A stretch of 64,000 bases of DNA from Enterobacter cloacae complex sp. ECNIH7. Lineage in GTDB: Bacteria > Pseudomonadota > Gammaproteobacteria > Enterobacterales > Enterobacteriaceae. The translations under genes were made by a program, and so were the position numbers. The DNA lies in assembly GCF_002208095.1 (NCBI RefSeq), contig NZ_CP017990.1, positions 1-64,000 of the forward strand, given 5' to 3'. Below are positions 1 through 10,396 of this stretch, piece by piece; within the stretch, counting starts at the first letter, position 1, and each line of letters begins with the position of its first letter. A model generated the notes under the pieces. The model searched no databases. It was given only the letters and a program-made list of their open reading frames with translations, and was not told the DNA's origin.

Positions 1-152
1 CAAGAGGAAATTAAAAAAAAGTTTCCATCCGCGTTTTTTTTCACCAACAGAGGTGAAATCGAGCTACAAATTGTTCTATTTGATGTATCTGCAACCACAA
101 TCACATTCGAGGTGGCATAATTATCAGCATGAATCTTTAAGGAATAAAAGCG

Positions 153-860
153 ATGCCATTAAGCGCACAACAGCTGGCCGCCCAAAAAAACCTGTCGTAC
201 GTGCTGGCAGAAAAGCTGGCTCAGCGGATTTTAGCGGGTAAATATGCCCCGGGCAGCATCCTGCCGGGTGAGATGGAGCTGGGTGAGCAGTTTGGGGTGA
301 GCCGTACCGCCGTTCGCGAAGCGGTGAAAACCCTGACGGCAAAAGGCATGGTGCTTCCACGCCCTCGTATTGGCACACGCGTGATGCCACAGAGTAACTG
401 GAATTTTCTCGATCAGGAGCTGCTCTCCTGGTGGATGACGGAAGATAACTTTCACCAGGTCGTCGATCACTTTCTGGTGATGCGCAGCAGCCTTGAACCT
501 CAGGCATGTCTGCTTGCCGCCACGCTAGGAACTGCAGAGCAGAAAGCACAGCTTAACGCGCTGATGGAAGAGATGGTGTTCCTGAAAAAGCACTTCAACC
601 GCGAACGCTGGGTTGAGGTTGATATGGCCTGGCATGAACACATCTATATGATGAGCGCCAATCCGTTTCTCACCTCTTTTGCCTCTTTATTTCATTCGGT
701 GTATCACACCTACTTTACCTCTATTACACAAAACGAAGTGGTAAAACTGGATTTGCACCAGGCGATAGTAGATGCCATCCAGGAAAGCGACGGGCAGCGA
801 GCCCTGAGTGCGTGCCAGGCACTGCTGGCCGCGCCAACCCACCAGCAGGTAAATAAATGA
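153..860 (+). CDS. yieP: GntR/FadR-family transcriptional regulator YieP
   Basis: A 235-residue DNA-binding regulator. Residues about 10-75 form a GntR winged helix-turn-helix (motif around [15 protein letters not shown]). The rest is an all-helical FCD effector domain, as in FadR-subfamily proteins. The start has an AAGGA Shine-Dalgarno at 139-143. Its stop overlaps the start of hsrA by 4 bases (ATGA), so the two are translationally coupled, as in E. coli. The effector is not visible from sequence. The first 152 bases upstream hold an AT-rich leader that presumably carries its promoter. No rRNA sequence is visible there, although yieP neighbours an rrn operon in E. coli. Confidence 0.95.
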   Translation: MPLSAQQLAAQKNLSYVLAEKLAQRILAGKYAPGSILPGEMELGEQFGVSRTAVREAVKTLTAKGMVLPRPRIGTRVMPQSNWNFLDQELLSWWMTEDNFHQVVDHFLVMRSSLEPQACLLAATLGTAEQKAQLNALMEEMVFLKKHFNRERWVEVDMAWHEHIYMMSANPFLTSFASLFHSVYHTYFTSITQNEVVKLDLHQAIVDAIQESDGQRALSACQALLAAPTHQQVNK

Positions 861-2290
861 CAACGAAAAAAGCGCGCAGCATGGCCGGATTGCCGTGGAT
901 TGCAGCCATGGCGTTTTTTATGCAGGCACTGGATGCCACCATCCTCAACACAGCGCTTCCCGCTATTGCGCAAAGCCTTAACCGCTCCCCGCTGGCGATG
1001 CAGTCCGCCATCATCAGCTACACCCTGACGGTCGCAATGTTAATTCCGGTCAGCGGCTGGCTGGCCGACCGCTTTGGCACCCGCAGAGTTTTCATGCTGG
1101 CCGTAACGCTCTTTACGCTCGGTTCACTGGCCTGTGCGCTCTCCTCATCCTTAACGGAGCTGGTTATCTTCCGCGTATTGCAGGGCATTGGCGGCGCGAT
1201 GATGATGCCGGTGGCGCGTCTTGCCTTGCTGCGAGCCTACCCCAGGAGCGAACTGCTTCCCGTGCTCAACTTCGTCACCATGCCGGGTCTGGTCGGCCCG
1301 ATTCTTGGCCCGGTACTCGGTGGCGTGTTTGTCACCTGGGCAAGCTGGCACTGGATCTTCCTGATTAATATTCCAATTGGCGTTGCGGGGCTGCTGTATG
1401 CCCGCAAATATATGCCGAACTTCACCACGCCAAGGCACAGCTTCGACATGGGAGGCTTTTTCCTGTTTGGCCTGAGCCTGGTGTTATTCTCCAGCGGAAT
1501 GGAGCTGTTTGGCGAGAAGATCGTCGCGACGTGGTTAGCGCTCTCCGTTATCCTCTGCGGTATTCTGTTATTCCTTCTTTATATACCTCACGCGCGCCGT
1601 CACCCGACGCCGTTAATTTCCCTGGGGCTCTTTAACACCCGAACGTTTTCAGTTGGGATTGCAGGAAACATTGCGTCTCGTCTGGGGACGGGTTGCGTAC
1701 CGTTCCTGATGCCATTGATGCTGCAGGTGGGTTTCGGCTACCCGGCCCTGATTGCTGGCTGCATGATGGCACCCACGGCAATGGGCTCAATTCTGGCAAA
1801 ATCAACCGTGACACAGGTGCTGCGCTGGTTTGGCTATCGTAAGACGCTGGTTGGCGTGACGGTCTTTATCGGTCTGATGATTGCGCAGTTCTCGCTGCAA
1901 TCCGCCGCGTTACCCGTCTGGATGCTGATCCTGCCGCTGTTTGTGTTGGGCATGGCGATGTCGACGCAGTTCACGTCGATGAACACCATCACCCTCGCCG
2001 ACCTGACTGACGAGAACGCCAGCAGCGGCAACAGCGTGCTGGCGGTAACGCAACAGCTGTCGATCAGTTTAGGGGTTGCCGTGAGTGCAGCGGTGCTGCG
2101 GTTTTATGAAGGTTTTGACAGCGCAAATACCGTTGAGCAGTTCCACTATACCTTTATCACCATGGGCGCACTTACCGTGGTATCGGCGCTGGTCTTTATG
2201 CTGTTAAAACCGAAAGATGGCCGAAACCTGATTAAAGAGCGTCACAAAGAGAAAGCTAAACCGAACCGCGTTCCATCAGAACAGGAGTAA
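857..2290 (+). CDS. hsrA: MFS multidrug efflux transporter HsrA (DHA2 type)
   Basis: A 477-residue inner-membrane protein of the drug:H+ antiporter-2 (EmrB/QacA-like) major facilitator family, with about 14 hydrophobic segments. Family signatures include the early [14 protein letters not shown] stretch (near residue 25) and the loop 2/3 motif [11 protein letters not shown] (near residue 66). It is coupled to yieP by a 4-base overlap. Its last 35 bases overlap, in opposite orientation, the 3' end of rbsR. The tail is charged and cytoplasmic ([13 protein letters not shown]). The family exports drugs by proton antiport. HsrA in E. coli has been linked to homocysteine resistance, but the substrate cannot be read from sequence. 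Confidence 0.95.
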   Translation: MTTKKARSMAGLPWIAAMAFFMQALDATILNTALPAIAQSLNRSPLAMQSAIISYTLTVAMLIPVSGWLADRFGTRRVFMLAVTLFTLGSLACALSSSLTELVIFRVLQGIGGAMMMPVARLALLRAYPRSELLPVLNFVTMPGLVGPILGPVLGGVFVTWASWHWIFLINIPIGVAGLLYARKYMPNFTTPRHSFDMGGFFLFGLSLVLFSSGMELFGEKIVATWLALSVILCGILLFLLYIPHARRHPTPLISLGLFNTRTFSVGIAGNIASRLGTGCVPFLMPLMLQVGFGYPALIAGCMMAPTAMGSILAKSTVTQVLRWFGYRKTLVGVTVFIGLMIAQFSLQSAALPVWMLILPLFVLGMAMSTQFTSMNTITLADLTDENASSGNSVLAVTQQLSISLGVAVSAAVLRFYEGFDSANTVEQFHYTFITMGALTVVSALVFMLLKPKDGRNLIKERHKEKAKPNRVPSEQE

Positions 2291-3248
2291 GCTGCAGGCG
2301 TTGCTGTTGCAGCGTGGGCTGCGCCATACGGTGGATCAACACATCGATGGCCAGCTCGCCCAGTTCATCTTTTGGCTGATGGATCGTGGTCAACGGCGGC
2401 GTCATGTAGCTGGCCAGTTCGATATCGTCATAGCCAATGACCGCCATATCATCAGGCACGCGTAGCCCCGCCTGATACAACGCCTGGTAGGCACCAAACG
2501 CCATCGCGTCGTTACCAATAAACACTGCCTGCGGACGCGACTTTAGCGCCAGCAGTTTCTGCATCGCCTCGAAACCGCCGTTAAATTCAAAATCACCGGT
2601 GATTCGATAGCCATCAGGAATGGTAAGCCCCGCCCGTTCCATGGCGGAGAGATACCCTTCCAGACGCAAACGCGCCGGAGTTTTATCCAGCGGCCCCGTA
2701 ATACAGGCAATGCGAGTGTGTCCTTTATCAATCAGGTGCTGAGTCGCCATATCACCGCCCAGCAGGGAGTTATCCTGAATGAGATCGCTGGTTCCGTCGA
2801 ACGGCGCCCAGTCCATCATCACGGTGGGAATCGAAGGATAGCGCTGGATGATCTCTTTCGAGGGCTGGTGCGTTTCGGTGCAGAGCAGCAATAGTCCGTC
2901 GACGCGTTTTTGCATCAGCGTTTCCAGGTTACGATTCATGCGCTGCTCGTCGCCCTCGGTATTGCACAGCACCAGGCTGTAGCCACGCTCGAAGCAGCTA
3001 CGCTCCACGCCGCGAACCAGTTCTGAATAAAAGGGATTGGTACTGGCGGTGATCAGCATACCGATGGTGCGCGTCTGGTTGAGCTTAAGGCTGCGCGCCA
3101 GCGCAGACGGCGCATAGTTGAGTTCTTTTACCGCAGCTTCAACTTTCCCCCGAATCGCCTCGCTGACGAAGCGATCGTTGTTTATAACGTGGGAGACCGT
3201 CGAGGTAGAAACGCCCGCCATGCGGGCGACATCTTTCATTGTGGCCAA
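2256..3248 (-). CDS. rbsR: Ribose operon repressor RbsR (LacI family)
   Basis: A 330-residue LacI/GalR-family repressor of the usual family length. The N-terminal helix-turn-helix ([20 protein letters not shown], residues 4-23) and hinge ([11 protein letters not shown]) precede a periplasmic-binding-protein-like ribose-sensing core. It is the last gene of the rbs cluster, 3 bases after rbsK. Two near-identical palindromes of the type this family binds lie upstream of rbsD (8123-8138 and 8204-8215). Its 3' end overlaps the hsrA 3' end by 35 bases in antisense. Confidence 0.97.
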   Translation of the reverse strand: MATMKDVARMAGVSTSTVSHVINNDRFVSEAIRGKVEAAVKELNYAPSALARSLKLNQTRTIGMLITASTNPFYSELVRGVERSCFERGYSLVLCNTEGDEQRMNRNLETLMQKRVDGLLLLCTETHQPSKEIIQRYPSIPTVMMDWAPFDGTSDLIQDNSLLGGDMATQHLIDKGHTRIACITGPLDKTPARLRLEGYLSAMERAGLTIPDGYRITGDFEFNGGFEAMQKLLALKSRPQAVFIGNDAMAFGAYQALYQAGLRVPDDMAVIGYDDIELASYMTPPLTTIHQPKDELGELAIDVLIHRMAQPTLQQQRLQLTPVLMERGSV

Positions 3249-3251
3249 GCG

Positions 3252-4181
3252 TTACCCCTGCTGACTTAAGAATTCATCGATCTCTTTACGCCACGGAACG
3301 GAAGGCTGGGCGCCTTTGCGCGTCACCGCAATCGCGGCAGCAGCGTGTGCGAAGCGAATAGCGTCATCCATTCTCTTGCCTTCCAGCAGCGCGGTGACCA
3401 GTGCACCGTTAAAGGTATCTCCCGCTGCGATGGTATCAATCGCTTTGACCTTAAAGCCCGGCACGCGACGGCCTTCGCCATTGACGCTTGCCCACACTCC
3501 ACGGCTACCAAGGGTGATAATCACGGTGCCGATGCCCTTATCATGCAGTACACGCGCGGCTCGCGCGGCATCGTCATCATTTTCTACGCGAATACCCGTC
3601 AGCTTTTCGGCTTCGGTTTCGTTCGGCGTAATGATATCCACCAGCGCCAGCAGCTCGTCTGATAATACACGGGCTGGGGCCGGGTTAAGTACGACAGTGG
3701 TATGATTTTCATGCGCAATTTTCGCGGCGGCCAGCACGCTTTCAACCGGTGACTCCAGTTGCATGAGCAGGGCTTCCGCTCCGGCAATAATTCCGTGTTG
3801 TTCTTCGACGCGTTCTGTCGTCAGCGCAGCGTTAGCACCCGCATGAATACCGATGACATTCTCACCTTCAGCATTGACGAAAATCAGCGCCACGCCGGTC
3901 GATTCCCCTGCAACCACGCTGACCGGTGCGATATCAATGTTGTCGCTCGCCAGCTGTTTGCGTACGCGCTCACCGGTATCGTCATCACCCGTGCAGGCGA
4001 TAAACGCAATATTCGCCCCGCTGCGACCGGCAGCGACGGCCTGGTTGGCGCCTTTACCGCCAAATGCCACCTGATACTGGTTACCCGTGACGGTTTCGCC
4101 CGGTGCAGGGAACGATTCAAGGTTAAGAATGTGATCGGCATTGATACTGCCAAGGACGACGAGGTTGCCTGCGGTTTTCAT
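3252..4181 (-). CDS. rbsK: Ribokinase RbsK
   Basis: A 309-residue PfkB-family sugar kinase that phosphorylates D-ribose to ribose-5-phosphate in the cytoplasm. N-terminal GSINADHIL and GGKGANQAVAA motifs bind substrate. The C-terminal DTIAAGDTFNGAL motif holds the catalytic Asp and the anion hole. The start at 4181 (MKTAGN) gives the E. coli length. An in-frame ATG at 4196 would add five residues, and neither start has a strong ribosome site, so the N-terminus is uncertain by five residues. A strong hairpin lies in the gap to rbsB. Confidence 0.96.
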   Translation of the reverse strand: MKTAGNLVVLGSINADHILNLESFPAPGETVTGNQYQVAFGGKGANQAVAAGRSGANIAFIACTGDDDTGERVRKQLASDNIDIAPVSVVAGESTGVALIFVNAEGENVIGIHAGANAALTTERVEEQHGIIAGAEALLMQLESPVESVLAAAKIAHENHTTVVLNPAPARVLSDELLALVDIITPNETEAEKLTGIRVENDDDAARAARVLHDKGIGTVIITLGSRGVWASVNGEGRRVPGFKVKAIDTIAAGDTFNGALVTALLEGKRMDDAIRFAHAAAAIAVTRKGAQPSVPWRKEIDEFLSQQG

Positions 4182-4203
4182 GGTTGGGTTGTCCATCTGA
4201 GAG

Positions 4204-4227
4204 CGCCACCGGTGTTACCCGGTGGCG
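4204..4227 (-). repeat. Intercistronic hairpin between rbsB and rbsK
   Basis: A perfect 9-bp inverted repeat (CGCCACCGG / CCGGTGGCG) with a 6-base loop sits between rbsB and rbsK, just before the rbsK start. It lacks a T-tract, so it looks like a transcript-stabilising or processing element. Such an element would keep the binding-protein gene (rbsB) mRNA more abundant than rbsK. That role is inferred from other binding-protein operons. Confidence 0.6.
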
Positions 4228-4287
4228 TATGCCACACTTTTCTTTATTGGTGTCCCTCAGGCAGCCAGCGACTGCCTGATTCGCCTT

Positions 4288-5178
4288 TTACTGCTTGATG
4301 ACCAGCTTCAGGTCAACTGGGTATTTAGCCTGAACTTTTTCGCCCTTCAGCACTTTGTCGGCAGTTTCAACGCCAGTTGCGCCAATCTGCTCAGGCAGCT
4401 GAGCGATGGTCGCAGCCAGTTTGCCATCGTTTACTGCTTTTTCACCATCCGGCGTGCCGTCAAATCCGACAACCATCACATCAGATTTACCTGCGGTCTG
4501 CAGGGCACGCAGCGCGCCGAGCGCCATTTCGTCGTTCTGTGCGAACACGGCCTGCACGTCAGGATGCGCGGTCAGCAGGTTCTGCATAACGTTCAGACCT
4601 TTAGTACGGTCGAAGTCTGCCGGCTGGCTGGCCAGCACGTTGAATTTGTGTGCAGCCACTGCCTGCTGGAAGCCTTCACCACGCTCGCGAGCTGCGGAAG
4701 TTCCGGCAATCCCCTGCAGTTCGATAACTTTCGCGCCTTCGCCGGCTTTCTTCGCGATGTAATCACCGGCGATTTTACCGCCCAGCACGTTATCAGAGGC
4801 AATGTGGCTGACCACTTCACCTTTAGACGCCTGACGGTCCAGGGTGATTACCGGGATCTTCGCCTGGTTTGCCATTTTAACGGCGTTACCGACGGCATCA
4901 GAATCGGTTGGGTTGATCAGCAGAATTTTGGTGCCGCGAACGGTTAAGTCCTGAACGTTAGCCAGCTCTTTCGCCGGGTTGTTCTGTGAATCCAGCACCA
5001 CCAGGTTGTAGCCCAGTTTGTCCGCTTCTTTCTGCGCACCGTCCTTCAGGGAGACGAAGAACGGGTTGTTCAGGGTAGAGACAACCAGCGCGATGGTGTC
5101 TTTCGCCATGGCGTTAGCACTTACGGTTGCGCTCAGCGCGACAGCAGAAACCAGGGTAGCCAGTTTTTTCATGTTCAT
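4288..5178 (-). CDS. rbsB: Ribose ABC transporter periplasmic binding protein RbsB
   Basis: A 296-residue periplasmic receptor for D-ribose, which delivers sugar to RbsC/RbsA and docks with the Trg chemoreceptor in E. coli. A signal peptide is visible at residues 1-25 ([20 protein letters not shown], cleavage likely after ANAMA). It is followed by the type I periplasmic-binding fold ([21 protein letters not shown]). Length matches the family exactly. It is third from last in the rbs cluster and 27 bases after rbsC. An intercistronic hairpin follows it. Confidence 0.98.
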   Translation of the reverse strand: MNMKKLATLVSAVALSATVSANAMAKDTIALVVSTLNNPFFVSLKDGAQKEADKLGYNLVVLDSQNNPAKELANVQDLTVRGTKILLINPTDSDAVGNAVKMANQAKIPVITLDRQASKGEVVSHIASDNVLGGKIAGDYIAKKAGEGAKVIELQGIAGTSAARERGEGFQQAVAAHKFNVLASQPADFDRTKGLNVMQNLLTAHPDVQAVFAQNDEMALGALRALQTAGKSDVMVVGFDGTPDGEKAVNDGKLAATIAQLPEQIGATGVETADKVLKGEKVQAKYPVDLKLVIKQ

Positions 5179-5205
5179 ATCTAAGATGTCCTGTAGTGTC
5201 GTCAG

Positions 5206-6171
5206 TTACTGTTTTTTGTTGTCTACCAGTACCGCCAGCAAAATCACCACTGCCTTAACGATCATCTGGTAATAGGAGGAAACACCTAACAAATTCAAAC
5301 CATTATTCAGGAAACCAAGAATCAGTGCGCCGATCAATGTCCCAACAATGCGACCTTTACCGCCCGCAAGACTCGTACCGCCCAGAACCACTGCCGCGAT
5401 AGCATCCAGCTCATAACCCGTCCCTGCCGTTGGCTGCGCGGAGGAGAGGCGCGCCACTTCGATGATACCTGCCAGCGATGCCAGCAGACCGCACAGGGAG
5501 TAAACGATAATTTTGACTTTATTAACGCTGATACCGGACAGGCGCGTTGCCGCTTCGTTACCGCCCAGCGCGTAGATATAACGACCCAGACGGGTGTGGT
5601 GCAGCATGTACCACGCCGCCAGGAAGACGATAGCCATGATCCAGACCGGGGTCGGAACACCCAGCGGGCGACCAATACCGAACCAGCCAAACAGATCGGC
5701 GTTATCGGTAAAGCCGGTATTGACCGGGCTGCCGTTGGTGTACACCATGGTCACACCGCGCAGCAGCAGCATCATCACCAGCGTAGCGATAAACGCCTGA
5801 ACGCGGCCTTTTGCGACAATCACGCCGGTTACGGCACCAATCGCCGCGCCTGCCGCCAGGGCCGCGGCCACGGCCACCAGCGCGTTGACTTCAATGCCGA
5901 CAATCGAAGCGGCGATCGCGCCGGTGAGCGCCAGCAGGGAACCGACGGACAGATCGATACCTGAGGTCAAAATCACCAGCGTCATGCCGACCGCCATAAT
6001 GGCGTTCACCGATGTTTGCTGCAGAATGTTGAACAGGTTATTAACGGTGAAAAAGTTCGGGCTCATGGTCGATACAATCGCGATCAGCACCAGCAGGGCA
6101 ATCAGCGATTTTTGTTCCATCAGCCATGCCTTTGTGAAATAGCGGCGACCAGAAACAGCCTGGGTAGTCAT
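5206..6171 (-). CDS. rbsC: Ribose ABC transporter permease RbsC
   Basis: A 321-residue inner-membrane permease of the BPD_transp_2 (ribose/xylose/galactose) family, with about 8-10 hydrophobic helices. The conserved segment LSVGSLLALTGAIAA (near residue 75) and the coupling region with the GGTSLAGGKGRIVGTLIGALI motif (near residue 262) are present. It forms the membrane channel with RbsA as ATPase and RbsB as receptor. Spacing to rbsA is 4 bases, consistent with a tight operon. Confidence 0.98.
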   Translation of the reverse strand: MTTQAVSGRRYFTKAWLMEQKSLIALLVLIAIVSTMSPNFFTVNNLFNILQQTSVNAIMAVGMTLVILTSGIDLSVGSLLALTGAIAASIVGIEVNALVAVAAALAAGAAIGAVTGVIVAKGRVQAFIATLVMMLLLRGVTMVYTNGSPVNTGFTDNADLFGWFGIGRPLGVPTPVWIMAIVFLAAWYMLHHTRLGRYIYALGGNEAATRLSGISVNKVKIIVYSLCGLLASLAGIIEVARLSSAQPTAGTGYELDAIAAVVLGGTSLAGGKGRIVGTLIGALILGFLNNGLNLLGVSSYYQMIVKAVVILLAVLVDNKKQ

Positions 6172-6175
6172 CTTC

Positions 6176-7681
6176 TTACTCCTGATTCACGCGATTAAGC
6201 TTGCCCACAGCGGCAGCCATCAGAACTTCCTGGGTGGCCTGCTCGCGAGTGAATTCACCGCCGAGATGCCCTTCATGCATGACGATAATGCGATCGCTCA
6301 TGCCTAATACTTCTGGCATCTCGGAAGAGACCAGAATGATGCTCAGACCGTCGGCCTTGAACTGGTTAATCAGCTGATAGATCTCTTTCTTCGCGCCCAC
6401 GTCCACGCCGCGGGTTGGCTCGTCGAGGATCAACACTTTCGGGCGCGTCATCAGCCCGCGCGCAATCGCCACTTTTTGCTGATTACCGCCGGACAACAGG
6501 CCAATCGCCTGCTCCATCGACGGGGTTTTGACGTTAAAGAGGCGGATAAAATCGCTCACCGCCTGCTGCTCATCTTTATGCTTCAGGCTACCGCCGCTAT
6601 GGCTGAAATAGCGCAGCGCGGTCAGGGACATGTTCTCTTTAACCGACATCCCCAGCACCAGGCCGTCGCGTTTGCGGTCTTCGGAGATATAAACGATGCC
6701 GTTCGCCAGGCCATCCTGCGGAGAGCGGGTGACCACTTCATGACCGTCGAGGGTGACATAACCGCTGGTGCGCGGCAGTGCGCCGTACAACACTTTCATC
6801 AGCTCGGTACGCCCGGCCCCCATCAGGCCCGCCACGCCCAGGATCTCGCCCTGGCGCAGGGTAAAGGTCACGTCGTTCACACCCGGACCGCAGAGGTTGT
6901 CCACCTTCAGGCGGATCTCACCCGGCGCTTTCTCCAGATGCGGATACTGATCTTCGAGCTTGCGTCCCACCATCATTTCGATGAGCGTATCTTCGGTCAG
7001 CGTGGCGACTTCGCGCTCGGCAATAAACTGCCCGTCGCGGAAGACGGTGACGTCATCGCAGATTTCGAAGATCTCTTTCATGCGGTGAGAAATATAGACA
7101 ATCCCGCGCCCCTGCGATTTCAGCTCGCGGATCACGCGGAACAAGGATTCGGTTTCGGTGTCGGTCAGAGCGTCGGTGGGTTCATCCATAATGATGACCT
7201 TCGACTCAAAGCTCAGCACCTTCGCAATTTCCACCATCTGCTGATCGCCAATGGACAGATCGCCTACCAGTCGGTCGCTCTTAAAGCGCAGGTTCAGCTT
7301 CGCCAGCAGCTTGTCCGCTTCGGCATACATGGTTTTCCAGTCGATTTTGCCGAACCGGTTAACAAACTCGCGGCCGAGGAAGATGTTTTCCGCAATGGTG
7401 AGCTGCGGGATCAGGTTCAGCTCCTGGTGAATAATGCCGATGCCCGCTTCCTGAGAGGATTTCGGGCCATTGAAGGTGGTCTCTTTCCCCAGCCAGACGA
7501 GTGAACCGGCATCGCGTTGATAGATACCGGTCAGCACTTTCATCATGGTGGATTTGCCGGCACCGTTTTCGCCCACCAGCGCCATCACGCGCCCGGGGTA
7601 GACGTTCAGCGCCGCGCCGGAGAGGGCTTTTACGCCCGGGAACGACTTATCGATCCCTTTGAGTTGCAGTAATGCGTCCAT
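6176..7681 (-). CDS. rbsA: Ribose ABC transporter ATP-binding protein RbsA
   Basis: A 501-residue double ATPase that energises ribose import. The first nucleotide-binding domain has Walker [10 protein letters not shown] (residues 37-45), the signature [13 protein letters not shown] and Walker B VIIMDEPT. The second domain has a degenerate P-loop ([12 protein letters not shown]), the signature [13 protein letters not shown] and Walker B VLILDEPT, as is normal for this family. The start at 7681 (MDALLQLKG) is chosen because it gives the family length of 501 residues. An upstream in-frame ATG at 7741 would run through the rbsD 3' end. It lies 7 bases after rbsD. Confidence 0.98.
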   Translation of the reverse strand: MDALLQLKGIDKSFPGVKALSGAALNVYPGRVMALVGENGAGKSTMMKVLTGIYQRDAGSLVWLGKETTFNGPKSSQEAGIGIIHQELNLIPQLTIAENIFLGREFVNRFGKIDWKTMYAEADKLLAKLNLRFKSDRLVGDLSIGDQQMVEIAKVLSFESKVIIMDEPTDALTDTETESLFRVIRELKSQGRGIVYISHRMKEIFEICDDVTVFRDGQFIAEREVATLTEDTLIEMMVGRKLEDQYPHLEKAPGEIRLKVDNLCGPGVNDVTFTLRQGEILGVAGLMGAGRTELMKVLYGALPRTSGYVTLDGHEVVTRSPQDGLANGIVYISEDRKRDGLVLGMSVKENMSLTALRYFSHSGGSLKHKDEQQAVSDFIRLFNVKTPSMEQAIGLLSGGNQQKVAIARGLMTRPKVLILDEPTRGVDVGAKKEIYQLINQFKADGLSIILVSSEMPEVLGMSDRIIVMHEGHLGGEFTREQATQEVLMAAAVGKLNRVNQE

Positions 7682-7688
7682 GATGGCC

Positions 7689-8108
7689 TCAGAAGGTGAC
7701 GCCAGCACAGAGAATGATATTCGCATACGGGGAACACTCACCGCTGCGAATCACCGCCTGACTGTCTGCGGTTTGTTGTTTGAACTGTTCGTGCGTCGTG
7801 TAACGAATTTCTATGGTGTTTCCCTGGTGTTGTTGCAGTTGCTCAATATGGCTGAGCAACGTTTCGTGGAGTTGCGGATTATGTTGTTTAATTTCCGCCG
7901 CGAGAATGGCTGCCTCAACCTGCATCTCCGCCGTCACAACTTCCAGTACCTGCATAAACGAGGGTACACCCTGCGTTAACGCCATATCGATACGGGTTGT
8001 GCTGCGCGGAACCGGTAAGCCTGCATCGCAAACCACCAGCGTATCGGTATGCCCAAGACGGGAAATAACCGATGAGATTTCTGAGTTGAGTACCGTGCCT
8101 TTCTTCAT
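7689..8108 (-). CDS. rbsD: D-ribose pyranase RbsD
   Basis: A 139-residue cytoplasmic mutarotase that interconverts beta-pyranose and furanose forms of ribose, giving ribokinase its substrate. The conserved N-terminal block ([32 protein letters not shown]) includes His20 of the active site. It is the first gene of rbsDACBKR, with a GGAG ribosome site a few bases upstream. Two RbsR-type operators flank the likely promoter between it and kup. Confidence 0.98.
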   Translation of the reverse strand: MKKGTVLNSEISSVISRLGHTDTLVVCDAGLPVPRSTTRIDMALTQGVPSFMQVLEVVTAEMQVEAAILAAEIKQHNPQLHETLLSHIEQLQQHQGNTIEIRYTTHEQFKQQTADSQAVIRSGECSPYANIILCAGVTF

Positions 8109-8122
8109 TTTCTTGCTCCACT

Positions 8123-8138
8123 AGCGAAACGTTTCGCT
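8123..8138. promoter_or_regulatory. RbsR operator O1
   Basis: The perfect 16-bp palindrome AGCGAAACGTTTCGCT lies 15 bases upstream of the rbsD start. The central CG and the AAACGTTT core are typical of LacI-family operators, and the E. coli rbs operator is nearly the same (from memory). It overlaps the early transcribed region. Confidence 0.85.
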
Positions 8139-8191
8139 GACGTCAGTTTAATCTCAAGAATGTTCAGAAAACCATCATGACGTAACAGATT

Positions 8192-8207
8192 TGTGATCGA
8201 CGTCGAA
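8192..8207. promoter_or_regulatory. CRP-like site upstream of rbsD
   Basis: TGTGA, six bases, then TCGAA resembles a CRP half-site with a degenerate partner. It overlaps operator O2. CRP-cAMP activation of rbs is established in E. coli. The match here is moderate. Confidence 0.45.
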
Positions 8208-8217
8208 ACGTTTCGCT
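8204..8217. promoter_or_regulatory. Second RbsR-type operator O2
   Basis: CGAAACGTTTCG is a perfect palindrome, extended by CT on the right, with the same core as O1. Its centre is 79 bp from that of O1. It sits upstream of the probable rbsD promoter and overlaps the CRP-like site. Confidence 0.65.
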
Positions 8218-8262
8218 AAGTGAAATGCAGAGACAATTATTGTGGGTTGGCGTGGGGTTTGG

Positions 8263-8293
8263 TAGGCCGGGTAAGCGAAGCGCCACCCGGCAT
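8263..8293. repeat. REP element between rbsD and kup
   Basis: A single REP-type palindrome (GGCCGGGTAAGCGAAG followed by CGCCACCCGGC) lies just past the kup stop codon. The same unit occurs at 17796 and, variant, at 30976, so it is a dispersed family. Confidence 0.8.
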
Positions 8294-8305
8294 TTTCAGA
8301 AGGGA

Positions 8306-10174
8306 TTAGATCTCGACCTGCGTTCCCAGCTCAATCACGCGGTTAGGCGGGATCTCAAACTGGTCAGGCGCGCGCAGGGCGTTACGCTGCAGGATGAGGT
8401 ACAGCTTTCCGCGCAGACGCAGATACCACGGTCGCTTGCCGATGATCAGCGACTCGTGCGACATAAAGAACGACGTCTCCATCATCCGGCAGCTCAGCCC
8501 TTCCAGGCCGCAGCGGTGGAACACCTCTTCCACGTTTGGCGTTTCGCGCCAGCCGTAGCTCGCAACAACGCGCCAGAATGTCGGCGAAAGCTGCTCGATC
8601 TGAACACGACGCACGTTGTGAACATAAGGCGCATCTTCGGTGCGCAGCGTCAGCAAGATCACGCGCTCGTGCAGCACTTTGTTGTGCTTGAGATTATGCA
8701 TCAGCGCGAACGGGATGACGTTCAGCGCGCGAGACATATACACCGCCGTGCCCGGCACGCGGACCGGCGGGGATTTCTCCAGCGAAGCGATCATCGCCTC
8801 CAGGGAGTTACCGTGCTCATGCATGCGGCGCAGCAGGCGGAAACGCTCGCTTTTCCAGGTGGTCATGACAATGAACATCACCAGACCCAGCGTCAGCGGC
8901 AGCCAGCCACCGGAGACAATCTTGTCGAGGTTCGCAGAGAACAGCGGCACGTCGATGCACAGGAAGCCCACCAGAATCATCGCCACGAGGAATTTATTCC
9001 AGTGCCAGTTTCGGTACGCCACCGTGGTGGAGAGAAGCGATGTCAGCACCATCGTACCGGTTACCGCAATACCGTACGCCGCCGCCAGGTTACTGGAGTG
9101 CTCGAAGCTGACGATAACAATAACAACAGCGAAATAGAGGAGCCAGTTAACGAACGGGATGTAGATTTGGCCCGACTCCATCTCTGAGGTATGGATGATG
9201 CGCATTGGCGAGAGATACCCCAGACGCACGGCCTGGCGCGTCAGAGAAAACACGCCGGAAATCACCGCCTGGGAGGCAATGACGGTCGCCAGCGTCGCCA
9301 GGATAAGCATCGGCACCAGCGCCCAGTCGGGCGCCAGCAGGAAGAACGGGTTCTTGATCGCTTCCGGGTTTTTAAGCAACAGCGCGCCCTGACCGAAGTA
9401 GTTCAGCACCAGCGACGGCAGTACCACAATAAACCATGCCACGCGGATAGGCAGTTTCCCGAAGTGGCCCATGTCAGCATACAGCGCTTCCACACCGGTG
9501 ATGGAGAGCACAACCGCCCCCAGCGCCACGAAGGAAACCACTTTGTATTCGAGGAAGAAATGCACCGCCCAGTAAGGGTTAAGCGCATGCAGCACTTCCG
9601 GATTCGCGATAATGCTGCGTAAACCAAGCGCCGCCAGGATCAGGAACCAGGCCAGCATAATCGGCGCGAACAGTTTGCCCACCAGCCCTGTACCGTGCTT
9701 CTGGATCATGAACAGCAGCGTCAGGACAATAATGGCCAGCGGAACCACCCATGAATCAAGCTGCGGAGCGATAATCTCCAGCCCCTCAATCGCCGACAGC
9801 ACCGAGATAGCCGGCGTTATCACCACTTCCCCGTAGAAGAAACTGCCGCCAATCAGGCCGATAATGACCAGCACAGAGGTCATCCTGGCCGAGGTATTAC
9901 GTCCGGCAAGAGACATCAGGGTCAGGATCCCACCTTCACCTGCGTTATCAGCACGCATAACGAAGGAGAGATATTTAACGGAAACCACCAGGATCAGCAG
10001 CCAGAAAATGAGGGACAGGAAGCCAAACACGGCATCGCGTTCAACACCAAAACCAAACTGGCCGGACAGACATTCACGAAGCGTATAAAGCGGGCTGGTG
10101 CCGATATCACCGTAGACAACCCCGATCGCCGCAAGCGTTATTGCGGGTAATGATTGCTTATTATCAGTGCTCAT
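8306..10174 (-). CDS. kup: Low-affinity potassium uptake protein Kup (TrkD)
   Basis: A 622-residue KUP/HAK-family K+:H+ symporter of the inner membrane. About 12 hydrophobic helices occupy residues 15-450, followed by a cytoplasmic C-terminal domain of about 170 residues. The family signature [17 protein letters not shown] lies at residues 18-34. It is a monocistronic unit, divergent from ravA with 222 bases between. A REP element follows its stop codon. Length matches E. coli Kup exactly. Confidence 0.98.
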   Translation of the reverse strand: MSTDNKQSLPAITLAAIGVVYGDIGTSPLYTLRECLSGQFGFGVERDAVFGFLSLIFWLLILVVSVKYLSFVMRADNAGEGGILTLMSLAGRNTSARMTSVLVIIGLIGGSFFYGEVVITPAISVLSAIEGLEIIAPQLDSWVVPLAIIVLTLLFMIQKHGTGLVGKLFAPIMLAWFLILAALGLRSIIANPEVLHALNPYWAVHFFLEYKVVSFVALGAVVLSITGVEALYADMGHFGKLPIRVAWFIVVLPSLVLNYFGQGALLLKNPEAIKNPFFLLAPDWALVPMLILATLATVIASQAVISGVFSLTRQAVRLGYLSPMRIIHTSEMESGQIYIPFVNWLLYFAVVIVIVSFEHSSNLAAAYGIAVTGTMVLTSLLSTTVAYRNWHWNKFLVAMILVGFLCIDVPLFSANLDKIVSGGWLPLTLGLVMFIVMTTWKSERFRLLRRMHEHGNSLEAMIASLEKSPPVRVPGTAVYMSRALNVIPFALMHNLKHNKVLHERVILLTLRTEDAPYVHNVRRVQIEQLSPTFWRVVASYGWRETPNVEEVFHRCGLEGLSCRMMETSFFMSHESLIIGKRPWYLRLRGKLYLILQRNALRAPDQFEIPPNRVIELGTQVEI

Positions 10175-10345
10175 AGACTAGTCTTTTCGTTTAAATAACA
10201 AATGTGTTCCCGGTCCCTTGGCCCACAAAAAGCGCACAGTATGCACGATTCATTGCAAAATCGTACCCCTAAATGCAACCGCATTAATGTAGCGCAAAGA
10301 AAATTGCGCCGCACTTCAGTCTATTACCAGCCCTGACTGAAACGT

Positions 10346-10352
10346 CTATACT
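10346..10352 (+). promoter_or_regulatory. Candidate ravA promoter -10 (sigma-S like)
   Basis: CTATACT, 44 bases upstream of the ravA start, matches the extended -10 preferred by sigma-S (C before TATACT). The -35 region is weak. E. coli ravA-viaA is sigma-S dependent, which agrees. Confidence 0.55.
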
Positions 10353-10396
10353 CGCTTCAATTGGCCGCCACGACGGCGAAAGGATGCAAAACTATT

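Noticed and set aside
1..152. rRNA operon end at the left edge
   Set aside because: E. coli has an rrn operon beside yieP, but no rRNA sequence is visible in these bases.
8225..9187. A 320-codon plus-strand frame opposite the kup 3' end
   Set aside because: Arg/His/Gln-rich composition typical of an antisense shadow; kup is unambiguous.
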